Source: an uncultured Candidatus Melainabacteria bacterium (lineage in GTDB: Bacteria > Cyanobacteriota > Vampirovibrionia > Gastranaerophilales > Gastranaerophilaceae). From it: a stretch of DNA of 5,129 nucleotides. Each line of letters begins with the position of its first letter. The stretch's first letter is position 1. This document shows, in pieces, positions 1 to 5,054 of this stretch. A program made the translations under genes and the position numbers. The notes under the pieces were generated by a model. That model had not been told where the DNA came from. It did not search any database and worked only from the letters and a program-made list of their open reading frames with translations. The stretch is from the NCBI GenBank assembly GCA_934754855.1, contig CAKVJR010000128.1, positions 1 to 5,129 on the forward strand. The letters are read 5' to 3'.

Positions 1-55
1 AAAATGATTTAAAAATCTCTAAAATCTCTCAAAACTCTCTCTCTAATTAAAGTAC

Positions 56-88
56 AGCCCTCTTTTGAGGGCTTTTTCTTGTTTTTAA
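56..88 (+). terminator. Rho-independent terminator of a gene left of the window
   Basis: A perfect 7-bp stem (AGCCCTC at 56-62, GAGGGCT at 67-73) closes a TTTT loop and runs straight into a T-rich tract (TTTTTCTTGTTTTT). This is a textbook intrinsic terminator on the plus strand. No coding frame is visible upstream within the window, so the gene it ends lies off the left edge. Confidence 0.85.
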
Positions 89-120
89 GTAAGTCCTATT
101 GAGCGATAGCGAACCCGATT

Positions 121-224
121 TGTCATTTCTCAGTATGAGAAGAACTGATTGGTCGGCTAAAGCCAACCCTACTTTTGCGATAAAGGAGAAAAACAGATAT
201 TTCGGCTAAAGCCTTAGTATGACA
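121..224. repeat. Structured intergenic repeat A (TGTCAT...ATGACA)
   Basis: This non-coding stretch of about 104 bp is bounded by a 6-bp inverted repeat (TGTCAT 121-126, ATGACA 219-224). Inside it are consecutive hairpins: TTCTCA/TGAGAA (127-132, 136-141, loop GTA) and GGTCGGC/GCCAACC (151-157, 162-168, one mismatch, loop TAAA). A short GGC/GCC hairpin sits at 204-213. The 12-mer TCGGCTAAAGCC occurs twice, at 153-164 and 202-213. The ends match those of the neighbouring element at 247-357, so both probably belong to one dispersed repeat family (REP- or MITE-like). That is inference, since other genomic copies cannot be seen here. Confidence 0.55.
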
Positions 225-246
225 GAATCCGCATAAATTTAAGGTC

Positions 247-357
247 GTAACTGTCATTGCGAGAAAATCTTTGATTTTCGTGGCAACCCAGAAACCACGA
301 TTTATCCAATGAATGAAAACAGATTCTTCGGGATAAATCCCTCAGAATGACAGTTAC
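247..357. repeat. Structured intergenic repeat B with 12-bp terminal inverted repeats
   Basis: A 111-bp element is bounded by a perfect 12-bp inverted repeat (GTAACTGTCATT 247-258, AATGACAGTTAC 346-357). Three hairpins lie in series inside: GAAAATC/GATTTTC (263-269, 273-279, loop TTT), CGTGG/CCACG (279-283, 295-299) and GATTTATCC/GGATAAATC (299-307, 331-339). Within the last, GAAT/ATTC (311-314, 323-326) can pair as well. The layout resembles a multi-branched RNA or a cruciform. Sequence of the type CATTGCGAG... and CAGATTCTTCGG...CTCAGAATGACAG is, from recall, typical of dispersed palindromic repeats in several bacterial groups. No transposase is nearby. It could be a non-autonomous mobile repeat or a transcribed structured RNA. 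Confidence 0.6.
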
Positions 358-377
358 TGTTTTAAGTTAAGCATTCC

Positions 378-411
378 TTGTCATTGCGAACTGAGTGAAG
401 CAATCCAGTGT
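378..411. repeat. Short repeat C (TTGTCATTGCGA...GCAATCC)
   Basis: The stretch TTGTCATTGCGA followed by GAGTGAAGCAATCC forms an imperfect dyad (ATTGC/GCAAT). It shares the TGTCATTGCGA core with the left end of the element at 247-357, and looks like a half-copy of the same dispersed family. Positions 80-118 and 412-448 show nothing else that I can support, so 89-448 is a gene-free repeat cluster. Confidence 0.5.
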
Positions 412-448
412 TTAATAGTTTATTATTGATAAAGGTTTGAATACAGAA

Positions 449-1363
449 TTACTTTTTAATTTTTGTATTTTTTATATCTTTAAACAATTCTTTATCCTTT
501 GTCATTATTGCAATGCTTTTGGATAATTTAATAAAGGTTTTGTTACAGGCTGCCAATTCTAATGCTTGTCTTATAATATCTTTTATTTTGTATTTTTTTA
601 TGGCGACTAAGGTATTTTCATTTTTCCAGAGAACAATCGCAATATATTTCAGATAGGCATCAATATTTTTAGTTTTGAGTTGAATGGCTTGCAATAAGTA
701 TTTTTCTGCTAAATCGAGTTTGTTTTGGTCAAAATATAGCAGTCCGATTTTTTCTGTAAAATAAATATCGGTTTTATTTTCCTCTATTATTTCTTTAATT
801 ATTTTTATGGCCGTATCTGTATTTTTATAGGTAAAGATGTCATATAATTTTTCTTTATCTACAATTGAATTGTTAATGGCGTCAAGCGAGTATTTTACGC
901 TATTTTCAATATCTTCTTGAGTAATATAAATATCAAGTAAATTTTCGTAGAAAATGCTGAATAAATCTTTATGAGGAAAATTTTTATCTTTTTTAACAAG
1001 ATTAATTGCGTTTGTTATGTATTTTATTGCATTAGAATACTCTTTTTTCTCTTTAAATATTGCCCCAAGCAATGCAACAATACAGGCATTGTCAGGATAT
1101 TTGTCAATGTATTTTTCGGCGACTGATTGTGCTTCTTTCAGGTCTGTATATTGCAACCCTGTAATCCAATAGGGAATATATTTTTCTTCGTTTTTTGAAT
1201 CAACAAGAATACATTTTTTTATGTGCTTATTTGCTTGTTGTGGTTGTTTATTTTGTAAATACAGTTTGTATAATTTTATGTTTGCCTGTAGGTTGCTTGA
1301 ATTTGTTTCGAGGATTTTTTCATAGTATGAAATTTTTTCATCATTCGATTTATCCTGTTTCAT
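449..1363 (-). CDS. TPR-like helical repeat protein (304 aa), unknown role
   Basis: This is a Lys/Ile/Asn-rich protein made almost wholly of predicted helices in the roughly 34-residue rhythm of tetratricopeptide repeats. The clearest units are about residues 22-55 (LQANIKLYKLYLQNKQPQQANKHI-like), 92-125 (ACIVALLGAIFKEKKEYSNAIKYI) and 200-233 (GLLYFDQNKLDLAEKYLLQAIQL). TPRs are protein-protein interaction scaffolds. There is no signal peptide, membrane segment or attached enzymatic domain, so a cytoplasmic adaptor is the most that can be inferred. The ATG is well placed: AGGAG at 1370-1374 lies 6 nt upstream, behind a near-consensus promoter. The stop is TAA and no clear terminator follows before the repeat cluster. 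The terminator at 1421-1449 separates it from the HNH gene, so it is probably monocistronic. Confidence 0.8.
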   Translation of the reverse strand: MKQDKSNDEKISYYEKILETNSSNLQANIKLYKLYLQNKQPQQANKHIKKCILVDSKNEEKYIPYWITGLQYTDLKEAQSVAEKYIDKYPDNACIVALLGAIFKEKKEYSNAIKYITNAINLVKKDKNFPHKDLFSIFYENLLDIYITQEDIENSVKYSLDAINNSIVDKEKLYDIFTYKNTDTAIKIIKEIIEENKTDIYFTEKIGLLYFDQNKLDLAEKYLLQAIQLKTKNIDAYLKYIAIVLWKNENTLVAIKKYKIKDIIRQALELAACNKTFIKLSKSIAIMTKDKELFKDIKNTKIKK

Positions 1364-1381
1364 AGCAAACTCCTGATTGTT

Positions 1382-1409
1382 ATTATAACGATTTTAATTA
1401 TTTTTTCAA
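1382..1409 (-). promoter_or_regulatory. Sigma-70 promoter of the TPR gene
   Basis: On the minus strand, TTGAAA (1409-1404, 5/6 to consensus) is followed after 16 nt by a perfect TATAAT (1387-1382). The predicted start near 1375 leaves a leader of only about 12 nt, just enough for the AGGAG ribosome binding site (1374-1370). Confidence 0.7.
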
Positions 1410-1420
1410 TTATCAGCATA

Positions 1421-1449
1421 AAAAAAGCCTCGATTGTGGTCATCGAGGC
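1421..1449 (-). terminator. Intrinsic terminator of the HNH gene
   Basis: On the minus strand, GCCTCGAT (1449-1442) pairs perfectly with ATCGAGGC (1434-1427) across a 7-nt loop and is followed by TTTTTT (1426-1421). It lies 24 nt past the stop codon at 1473. A T-run on the plus strand at 1459-1466 may make it weakly bidirectional. Confidence 0.9.
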
Positions 1450-1472
1450 AGTGTGTAATTTTTTTTATGAAG

Positions 1473-2609
1473 TTATGCCTGTTCTTCTTCCTGTTTTTTA
1501 ATTTCTTCGTGAACGTTAACTTCTTCGCCGTTTTGGGCTTTTTCTCTAAGTTCAACGATTTTTGCTTTATCAAGAACTTTGAGTTCCATAACGCCGTTTG
1601 ATTCCTTTGAAAGAGTTTGCTTAATTTTTACGCCGTAATCGTCATATTCTTTGCCAAACTTACCTTCAACCTGTTGTTGTTGGAACCATTCAATGTGTTT
1701 TTGAACGTTTACGGGGTATTCGGGGTGGATTTTTAACCAAGTCATGTAAGAAACATTGCCTCTTTTGTGGTTACATTCACCGCATTCTGCAAGGTAATTG
1801 TCCGTGTCGTTCTTTCCTCCTCTTGAGTGAGGGTGAACATGCTCAATTGTTTGACCTGATTCAAACAACAATGTGTTGAATACGCCTGCGTCTTGTCTGC
1901 CGCCTAATTTTTGGAACATTTTTTGTGCTGTATTTCCTGTTTGAGGAAGTTGCATTGCCGAGTTGATGATTTTATCCCAACTTTCTTCGTCAATTTGTCC
2001 CTTTTTGTGCAAGCCGACTAATTTTTCCGTAAATTGAACTCTGTCAATTTTTCCTTTTGCAATATTTTTTTGTTCGTTTGCAATAATTTCAGAAACGGGG
2101 TTTTGTTCGCCCAATCTTGCTTTTGCAATTTCATCTGTCGATGCCAAAACACCTTGGCAATATTCTTTTAATTTAGGCATGAAATTCGGTTTAATATTTT
2201 TAACCGCTTTCGATGCCGAGCAACCTGTTTTTTCAGCCTCTGTTGCAATCATCATTGCAATTGTGCCTTGATCATTTCTAAAATAATCTCTGTGTTCTCT
2301 GATTTCTTGTGCAAGTTCTTTTCCCTTGTGAGAAGCCAAATGTTGAGCCATCGGTTCACTGTCGAGCATCATTTTTCCGCCGCAGCAGCAACAAGGTACA
2401 TCTTCAAATTCTTTTGTGACAAAATCGCCTGTATTGCAGTTAAATCCGAATGAAACCGCTTGTCCGCCCATAAAATACGAACGAAGTGCAACACCTGAAT
2501 TTCCAGTCGCTAACGCTTTCGGTTGCTCTGCTTTCGGTTCTGCCTTTTTGTCTGTTCCCAATTTTAAATTTGTATTAACAACAAATGCTGATACGGGAGC
2601 GATATTCAT
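1473..2609 (-). CDS. HNH endonuclease-like protein with lineage-type N-terminus
   Basis: The 378-aa protein has a C-terminal HNH nuclease core. E256-H257-V258-H259-P260 gives the first conserved His pair, N271 sits in DNYLAECGECN, and C276/C279 with N280 and R283-G284 form the second half (the EHxxP...N...CxxCNxxRG pattern). HNH domains are metal-dependent, beta-beta-alpha-fold nucleases, found in restriction enzymes, homing endonucleases and phage proteins. A cysteine cluster, CCCCGGKM at 73-80, is probably a zinc knuckle. Residues 1-57 are low in complexity, with MNIAPVS and AVSFGF motifs that I recall from many unrelated Gastranaerophilales proteins. The C-terminus (about 344-378) is charged and Glu-rich. 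The middle (about 90-240) is helical and unrecognised. There are no methylase or specificity partners beside it, so its target and role are unknown. The only in-frame ATG has no ribosome binding site next to it; the nearest AAGGAG is 28 nt upstream. Confidence 0.8.
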   Translation of the reverse strand: MNIAPVSAFVVNTNLKLGTDKKAEPKAEQPKALATGNSGVALRSYFMGGQAVSFGFNCNTGDFVTKEFEDVPCCCCGGKMMLDSEPMAQHLASHKGKELAQEIREHRDYFRNDQGTIAMMIATEAEKTGCSASKAVKNIKPNFMPKLKEYCQGVLASTDEIAKARLGEQNPVSEIIANEQKNIAKGKIDRVQFTEKLVGLHKKGQIDEESWDKIINSAMQLPQTGNTAQKMFQKLGGRQDAGVFNTLLFESGQTIEHVHPHSRGGKNDTDNYLAECGECNHKRGNVSYMTWLKIHPEYPVNVQKHIEWFQQQQVEGKFGKEYDDYGVKIKQTLSKESNGVMELKVLDKAKIVELREKAQNGEEVNVHEEIKKQEEEQA

Positions 2610-2611
2610 TC

Positions 2612-2634
2612 TTACACACTTTCTTTACACACTG
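2612..2634. repeat. Tandem TTACACACT pair, inverted copy at 1450-1458
   Basis: TTACACACT occurs at 2612-2620 and 2625-2633 (13-bp period), just upstream of the HNH gene. Its reverse complement AGTGTGTAA lies just downstream of the same gene at 1450-1458. The outer copy and the distal one match over 10 bp (TTACACACTG 2625-2634, CAGTGTGTAA 1449-1458), so the gene sits between short inverted repeats. Confidence 0.45.
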
Positions 2635-2643
2635 ATACTCCTT
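2612..2643 (-). promoter_or_regulatory. Possible leader peptide and ribosome site before the HNH gene
   Basis: AAGGAG (2643-2638) is a strong ribosome binding site but lies 28 nt before the HNH start. Five nt after it is a GTG (2632-2630) opening a 6-codon frame (MCKESV) whose TAA (2614-2612) ends 2 nt before the HNH ATG. Ribosomes finishing this mini-frame could reinitiate on the HNH gene. The geometry is seen in the sequence; the coupling is inference. Alternatively the HNH gene may simply be poorly translated. Confidence 0.3.
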
Positions 2644-2703
2644 AAATATCTCTCAAAAAATTAAATTGCGTTATTTTTTAGGCATGTTAAGAAATGTTAA
2701 AAT

Positions 2704-2731
2704 AAAAAAGAGGAACCGAAGTCCCTCTTTT
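2704..2731 (-). terminator. Intrinsic terminator of hydG with UUCG tetraloop
   Basis: On the minus strand, CAAAAGAGGGAC (2732-2721; the stem starts at 2731) pairs with GTTCCTCTTTT (2716-2706) around a UUCG loop closed by C-G. There is one G-U pair, and the stem runs into a T-tract ending near 2704. The C(UUCG)G loop is the classic extra-stable tetraloop. The hairpin lies 19 nt past the hydG stop. Confidence 0.85.
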
Positions 2732-2749
2732 GGAAAATTAAATTGAAGT

Positions 2750-4144
2750 TTAGTTGTAAACATCTCTTTCGCCTGCTGCAACCCGAGCAATCATATCTGT
2801 CAGTTGTGATTGAATTTTCGGATTTTCGGTATTTGCGATTTGTTGTTCGATGAACTTCAAGCCCTCTTGTTTCGTTTCTTCTGACGCATAATCATAAATG
2901 TATTCTGCAAGCGTTGAAATGGCATTCGGCTGACAGAATTGCTTAATCAATCCCGGTTTTGCCAAGTCCATAAAATCTTTTCCGATTCTGCCTTTTCTGT
3001 AACAAGCAGTACAGAAACTCGGTGTGTATCCGTCTTGTAACAAGGCACGGACGATTTCGTCCAAGGTTCTGTTGTCGCTCATTGTGAATTGTGAGTCTGT
3101 TTCTTTGTGAACTGAATATCCTCCAGGGTTTACTCTTGATTCTGCGGAAATTTGTGATGCTCCGAGGTCGCAAAGTTGTTTTCTTAACGACGGAGTTTCT
3201 CTCGTTGAAAGGATTATACCTGTATAAGGAACGGATAATCTTAAAACGGCAACGATTTTTTTGAATGTAAATTCGTCGATTTTTTCGGGCGGATTTTCGC
3301 TGAATGTAACGCCTTTTGCAGGTTCAATTCTCGGAACGGAGATTGTGTGAGGTCCGACGCCGAATTTTGCATCTAAGTGATGTGAGTGCATCAATGTCGC
3401 CAATGTTTCAAAACGATAATCCGTTAAGCCGAACAACGGTCCGATTCCGACATCGTGCATGCCCGCTTCGAGTGCTCTGTCCATAGCCTCAAGACGCCAT
3501 CTGTAATTTGCTTTTTTGCCTGCGGGGTGAACATATTTGTAAACTTCTTCGTTGTATGTTTCTTGGAAAAGTTGGTATGTTCCTATTCCGAATGAGTCCA
3601 ATCTCTTGAAATCTTCAACGCTCAAAGGTGCGATGTTTACGTTGATACGTCTGATTTCTCCGTTGAAAACTTTTGCGTCGTAGATTTTCTTTATACATTC
3701 TTCAAGATAGTCAAGTCCTGTTGCAGCATAGTCTTCCCCTGTCAAAAGAACAATTCTCTTATGTCCCAAGTTCATAATCGCTTTCGCTTCTTCTGCAACT
3801 TCATCAGGAGTCAAAACTCTGCGAACAATGTCTTTGTTATCACGTCTAAATCCGCAATATCAGCAGTTATTCGTACAAACATTCGCTGCATACAACGGTG
3901 CAAACAGAACAATCCTGTTTCCGTATATAATTTCTTTTAATTTCTTTGCTGCCTTAAAAATTTTTTCGGCTGTTTCTTCGTCTGTGACATTCATTAACTC
4001 GGCTGATTCGTCCAAGTCTAAGCCTTTCAATTTCAATGCCTTGTTCAAAATATCATCAATTTTAGAATTATCGACTTTTTTGTCTAACAATTCATTGATA
4101 ATGTCAGGTTGAATTATGTCTGTTTTGTAGTCTATTTTTTGCAT
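2750..4144 (-). CDS. hydG: HydG, [FeFe]-hydrogenase maturase, with in-frame UGA at codon 95
   Basis: HydG is a radical-SAM tyrosine lyase. It cleaves tyrosine to p-cresol plus dehydroglycine and turns the fragment into the CO and CN- ligands of the hydrogenase H-cluster. Read through its UGA, this frame gives 464 aa, the normal HydG length. The N-terminal SAM cluster is CTNNC-[UGA]-YCGFRRDN, i.e. CX3CX2C at C90, C94 and C97. The C-terminus has CTAC...C spaced CX2CX22C (C378, C381, C404), the auxiliary-cluster signature that separates HydG from ThiH. The UGA (3862-3860) splits the frame into a 94-aa piece (3860-4144) and a long open piece from about 3814 (TTG) to 2750. Neither could bind the SAM cluster alone. 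No other defect is present. The ATG has GGGAGG at 4155-4150, 5 nt upstream. No hydE, hydF or hydrogenase gene adjoins it. Either a recent pseudogene, a sequence error, or recoding. Confidence 0.9.
3860..3862 (-). other. In-frame UGA inside the HydG CX3CX2C motif
   Basis: The minus-strand codons around it are TGC TGA TAT TGC, so the stop replaces the variable residue between the second and third cluster cysteines. That position is not a ligand in the family and varies between homologues. TTA (Leu), TCA (Ser), CGA, AGA, GGA, TGG, TGC or TGT would each become TGA by one base change. Confidence 0.9.
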
Positions 4145-4161
4145 TTCAGCCTCCCAAGTTA

Positions 4162-4189
4162 ATTATAACTCCAAGAAAAAGCATGTGAA
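4162..4189 (-). promoter_or_regulatory. Likely hydG promoter
   Basis: On the minus strand, TTCACA (4189-4184, 5/6) and a perfect TATAAT (4167-4162) are 16 nt apart. The predicted start near 4155 puts the GGGAGG ribosome site at the very 5' end, a leader of about 11 nt, much like the promoter of the TPR gene. No operator-like dyad overlaps it. Confidence 0.55.
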
Positions 4190-4215
4190 AATTATTGTTT
4201 TTTTTGATATTTCTC

Positions 4216-4244
4216 TTGACAATTTCAAACAAAAGTTTTATTAT
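4216..4244 (+). promoter_or_regulatory. Sigma-70 promoter of the metallothionein-csoR operon
   Basis: A perfect -35 TTGACA (4216-4221) and TATTAT (4239-4244, 5/6) are separated by 17 nt, and transcription should start near 4251. So strong a promoter would be active by default, which suits control by a repressor. The GC-rich dyad at 4253-4272 lies right on the start site. Confidence 0.8.
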
Positions 4245-4252
4245 GAATGCAC

Positions 4253-4272
4253 ACCCACCCCGTGGGGGGGGT
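4253..4272. promoter_or_regulatory. Candidate CsoR operator
   Basis: ACCCACCCCGTGGGGGGGGT is an inverted repeat with 8 of 9 positions paired around a central GT, and a striking G/C island in AT-rich DNA. CsoR-family operators are typically G-tract dyads flanked by AT-rich DNA, and from recall the Mycobacterium tuberculosis site contains CCCACCCC and GTGGGG halves much like these. It spans about +1 to +20 of the predicted transcript, where a bound repressor would block polymerase. A csoR gene lies downstream in the same operon, so autoregulation is the simple reading. Binding itself is inferred. Confidence 0.7.
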
Positions 4273-4312
4273 AACAATGGGTAAAAATAAATATGGATAA
4301 ATTTTTTAGCAA

Positions 4313-4350
4313 CAAATGATTTAACAAGGGTATCAAGGATAAGTCATTTG
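4313..4350 (+). promoter_or_regulatory. Stem-loop in the metallothionein mRNA leader
   Basis: CAAATGATTTA (4313-4323) pairs with TAAGTCATTTG (4340-4350) over 11 bp with one G-U pair. The 16-nt loop contains AAGGG and AAGGA. The leader is about 150 nt long (roughly 4251-4402), unlike the 0-12 nt leaders inferred for neighbouring promoters. No T-tract follows, so it is not a terminator. An mRNA stabiliser or a riboregulator is possible. It does not match a riboswitch class I recognise. Confidence 0.45.
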
Positions 4351-4402
4351 CAAAAACAGATAAGAGCAAAATACGGAACATTAATAATAGAAAGGAAATT
4401 TT

Positions 4403-4705
4403 ATGAAAAAACTGTTAACGACATTAATGTTATTGGGAACGTTTATCGGACTTAGCGGTGCGGCATTTGCGGCTGCTTGTCCTGATGATTGCAAATGCAA
4501 TTGTGCAAAAGAATGCACTTGCGGTTGCCAAGAAAACAAGGATTGCACTTGCAAAGAGGATTGCACGTGCGGTTGTGACTGCAAAAAATGCGATTGTGCA
4601 AAGTGTGACTGTGGTTGTTCTTGCGGTGACAAATGCAAGTGTGGTGATGGATTAAAAATTTTCAAAATTTTTAAGAAATCAAAATGCAAATGCAGTTGTA
4701 AGTAG
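4403..4705 (+). CDS. Secreted 24-cysteine metallothionein-like protein
   Basis: The 100-aa protein begins with a clear Sec signal peptide (MKK, hydrophobic LLTTLMLLGTFIGLSGA, AFA cleavage site near residue 23). The mature part of about 77 residues has 24 cysteines (31%) and no His: C26, C30, C32, C34, then near-continuous CxC and CxxxC steps to C80, and a last CKCSC at C95-C99. This spacing is the hallmark of metallothionein-type thiolate clusters for soft metals such as Cu(I), Zn(II) or Cd(II). Units such as ECTCGC, DCTC and DCTCGCDC suggest growth by internal duplication. A basic, amphipathic LKIFKIFKKSK (84-94) links the last cysteines and might touch membrane or wall. AAAC at 23-26 could be a poor lipobox, so a lipoprotein is an alternative. 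AAAGGA lies 6 nt before the ATG. Co-transcription with csoR points to copper. It matches no bacterial metallothionein family I can name. Confidence 0.8.
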   Translation: MKKLLTTLMLLGTFIGLSGAAFAAACPDDCKCNCAKECTCGCQENKDCTCKEDCTCGCDCKKCDCAKCDCGCSCGDKCKCGDGLKIFKIFKKSKCKCSCK

Positions 4706-4714
4706 TTTGTTCGT

Positions 4715-4734
4715 GCGGGCATGAATTTGTCCGC
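4715..4734 (+). terminator. Weak attenuator hairpin between the metallothionein gene and csoR
   Basis: GCGGGC (4715-4720) pairs with GTCCGC (4729-4734), six pairs with one G-U, across an 8-nt loop, followed by CTTATTTT. The stem is short and the T-tract broken, so partial termination is more likely than a full stop. It would let the cysteine-rich protein be made in excess over the regulator. An RNA-processing hairpin is an alternative. Confidence 0.35.
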
Positions 4735-4754
4735 CTTATTTTAAAGGATTTTTT

Positions 4755-5030
4755 ATGCATGCAGACAAAACAAAAGTTGTAAATCTCCTGAAAACCGTGC
4801 AGGGACAGGTTCAAGGGCTTATCAATATGGTCGAGGATAACAGATATTGTATTGATATCAGTACTCAAATTTTATCGAGCCAATCGATTTTGCGTAAGGT
4901 TAATTATGAGATTTTAAAGGGTCATTTTGAGCATTGTATCAGGGAAACGATGGTTTCGGGAAATGAGGTTGACCAAGACGAAAAAATTAAGGAACTCGTC
5001 GGAATTTTGGATAAAATTTTGCAAAAATAA
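4755..5030 (+). CDS. csoR: CsoR-family copper-sensing repressor
   Basis: This 91-aa, all-helical protein belongs to the CsoR/RcnR/FrmR (DUF156) repressors, which bind DNA as tetramers and let go when metal or another inducer binds. KTVQGQVQGLINMVEDNRYC (13-32) is the family's conserved first helix region. The inducer site reads C32 (RYC), H57 and C61 (GHFEHC, H-x3-C), the Cys-His-Cys set of Cu(I)-sensing CsoR. RcnR has His at the last position, CstR lacks the His and FrmR lacks the final Cys. Length is typical (about 85-120 aa). The gene starts 49 nt after the metallothionein stop, with AAAGGA 6 nt before the ATG, in one operon under the G-tract operator at 4253-4272. It probably represses its own operon. 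Metal identity is inferred from the ligands. Confidence 0.9.
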   Translation: MHADKTKVVNLLKTVQGQVQGLINMVEDNRYCIDISTQILSSQSILRKVNYEILKGHFEHCIRETMVSGNEVDQDEKIKELVGILDKILQK

Positions 5031-5048
5031 TCAAATTTTTGTTATAAT
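5019..5048 (+). promoter_or_regulatory. Putative dtd promoter giving a leaderless mRNA
   Basis: TTGCAA (5019-5024, 4/6) and a perfect TATAAT (5043-5048) are 18 nt apart. Only 6 nt separate the -10 box from the dtd ATG at 5055, so transcription would start at or beside the start codon. No Shine-Dalgarno sequence is present between them. Confidence 0.5.
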
Positions 5049-5054
5049 CTCAAT

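Noticed and set aside
121..411. CRISPR array or tRNA in the repeat cluster
   Set aside because: Repeats are not evenly spaced with unique spacers, and no acceptor stem, T-loop or anticodon pattern fits.
2268..2664. Plus-strand open frames of 61 and 82 codons opposite the HNH gene
   Set aside because: They are antisense to a well-supported gene, have no ribosome sites, and show no recognisable motifs.
3820..3856. A stem (TGCGGAT 3856-3850 with GTTCGCA 3826-3820) just after the hydG UGA, as a selenocysteine insertion element
   Set aside because: Only seven pairs including two wobbles, a large open loop without the expected compact apical stem and GU loop, and the position is not a metal ligand or catalytic residue in HydG. 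Not excluded, but not supported.
2750..4144. ThiH (thiamine pathway tyrosine lyase) instead of HydG
   Set aside because: ThiH lacks the C-terminal CX2CX22C auxiliary cluster motif that is complete here at C378, C381 and C404.
4403..4705. Cysteine-rich antimicrobial peptide or bacteriocin
   Set aside because: There are no processing, transport or immunity genes, and a csoR neighbour fits metal binding better.
4381..4722. Minus-strand frame of 113 codons rich in Gln, His, Leu and Ser opposite the metallothionein gene
   Set aside because: Its odd composition is just the complement of repeated TGC/TGT codons. The plus-strand reading has a signal peptide, a ribosome site and a regulator partner.
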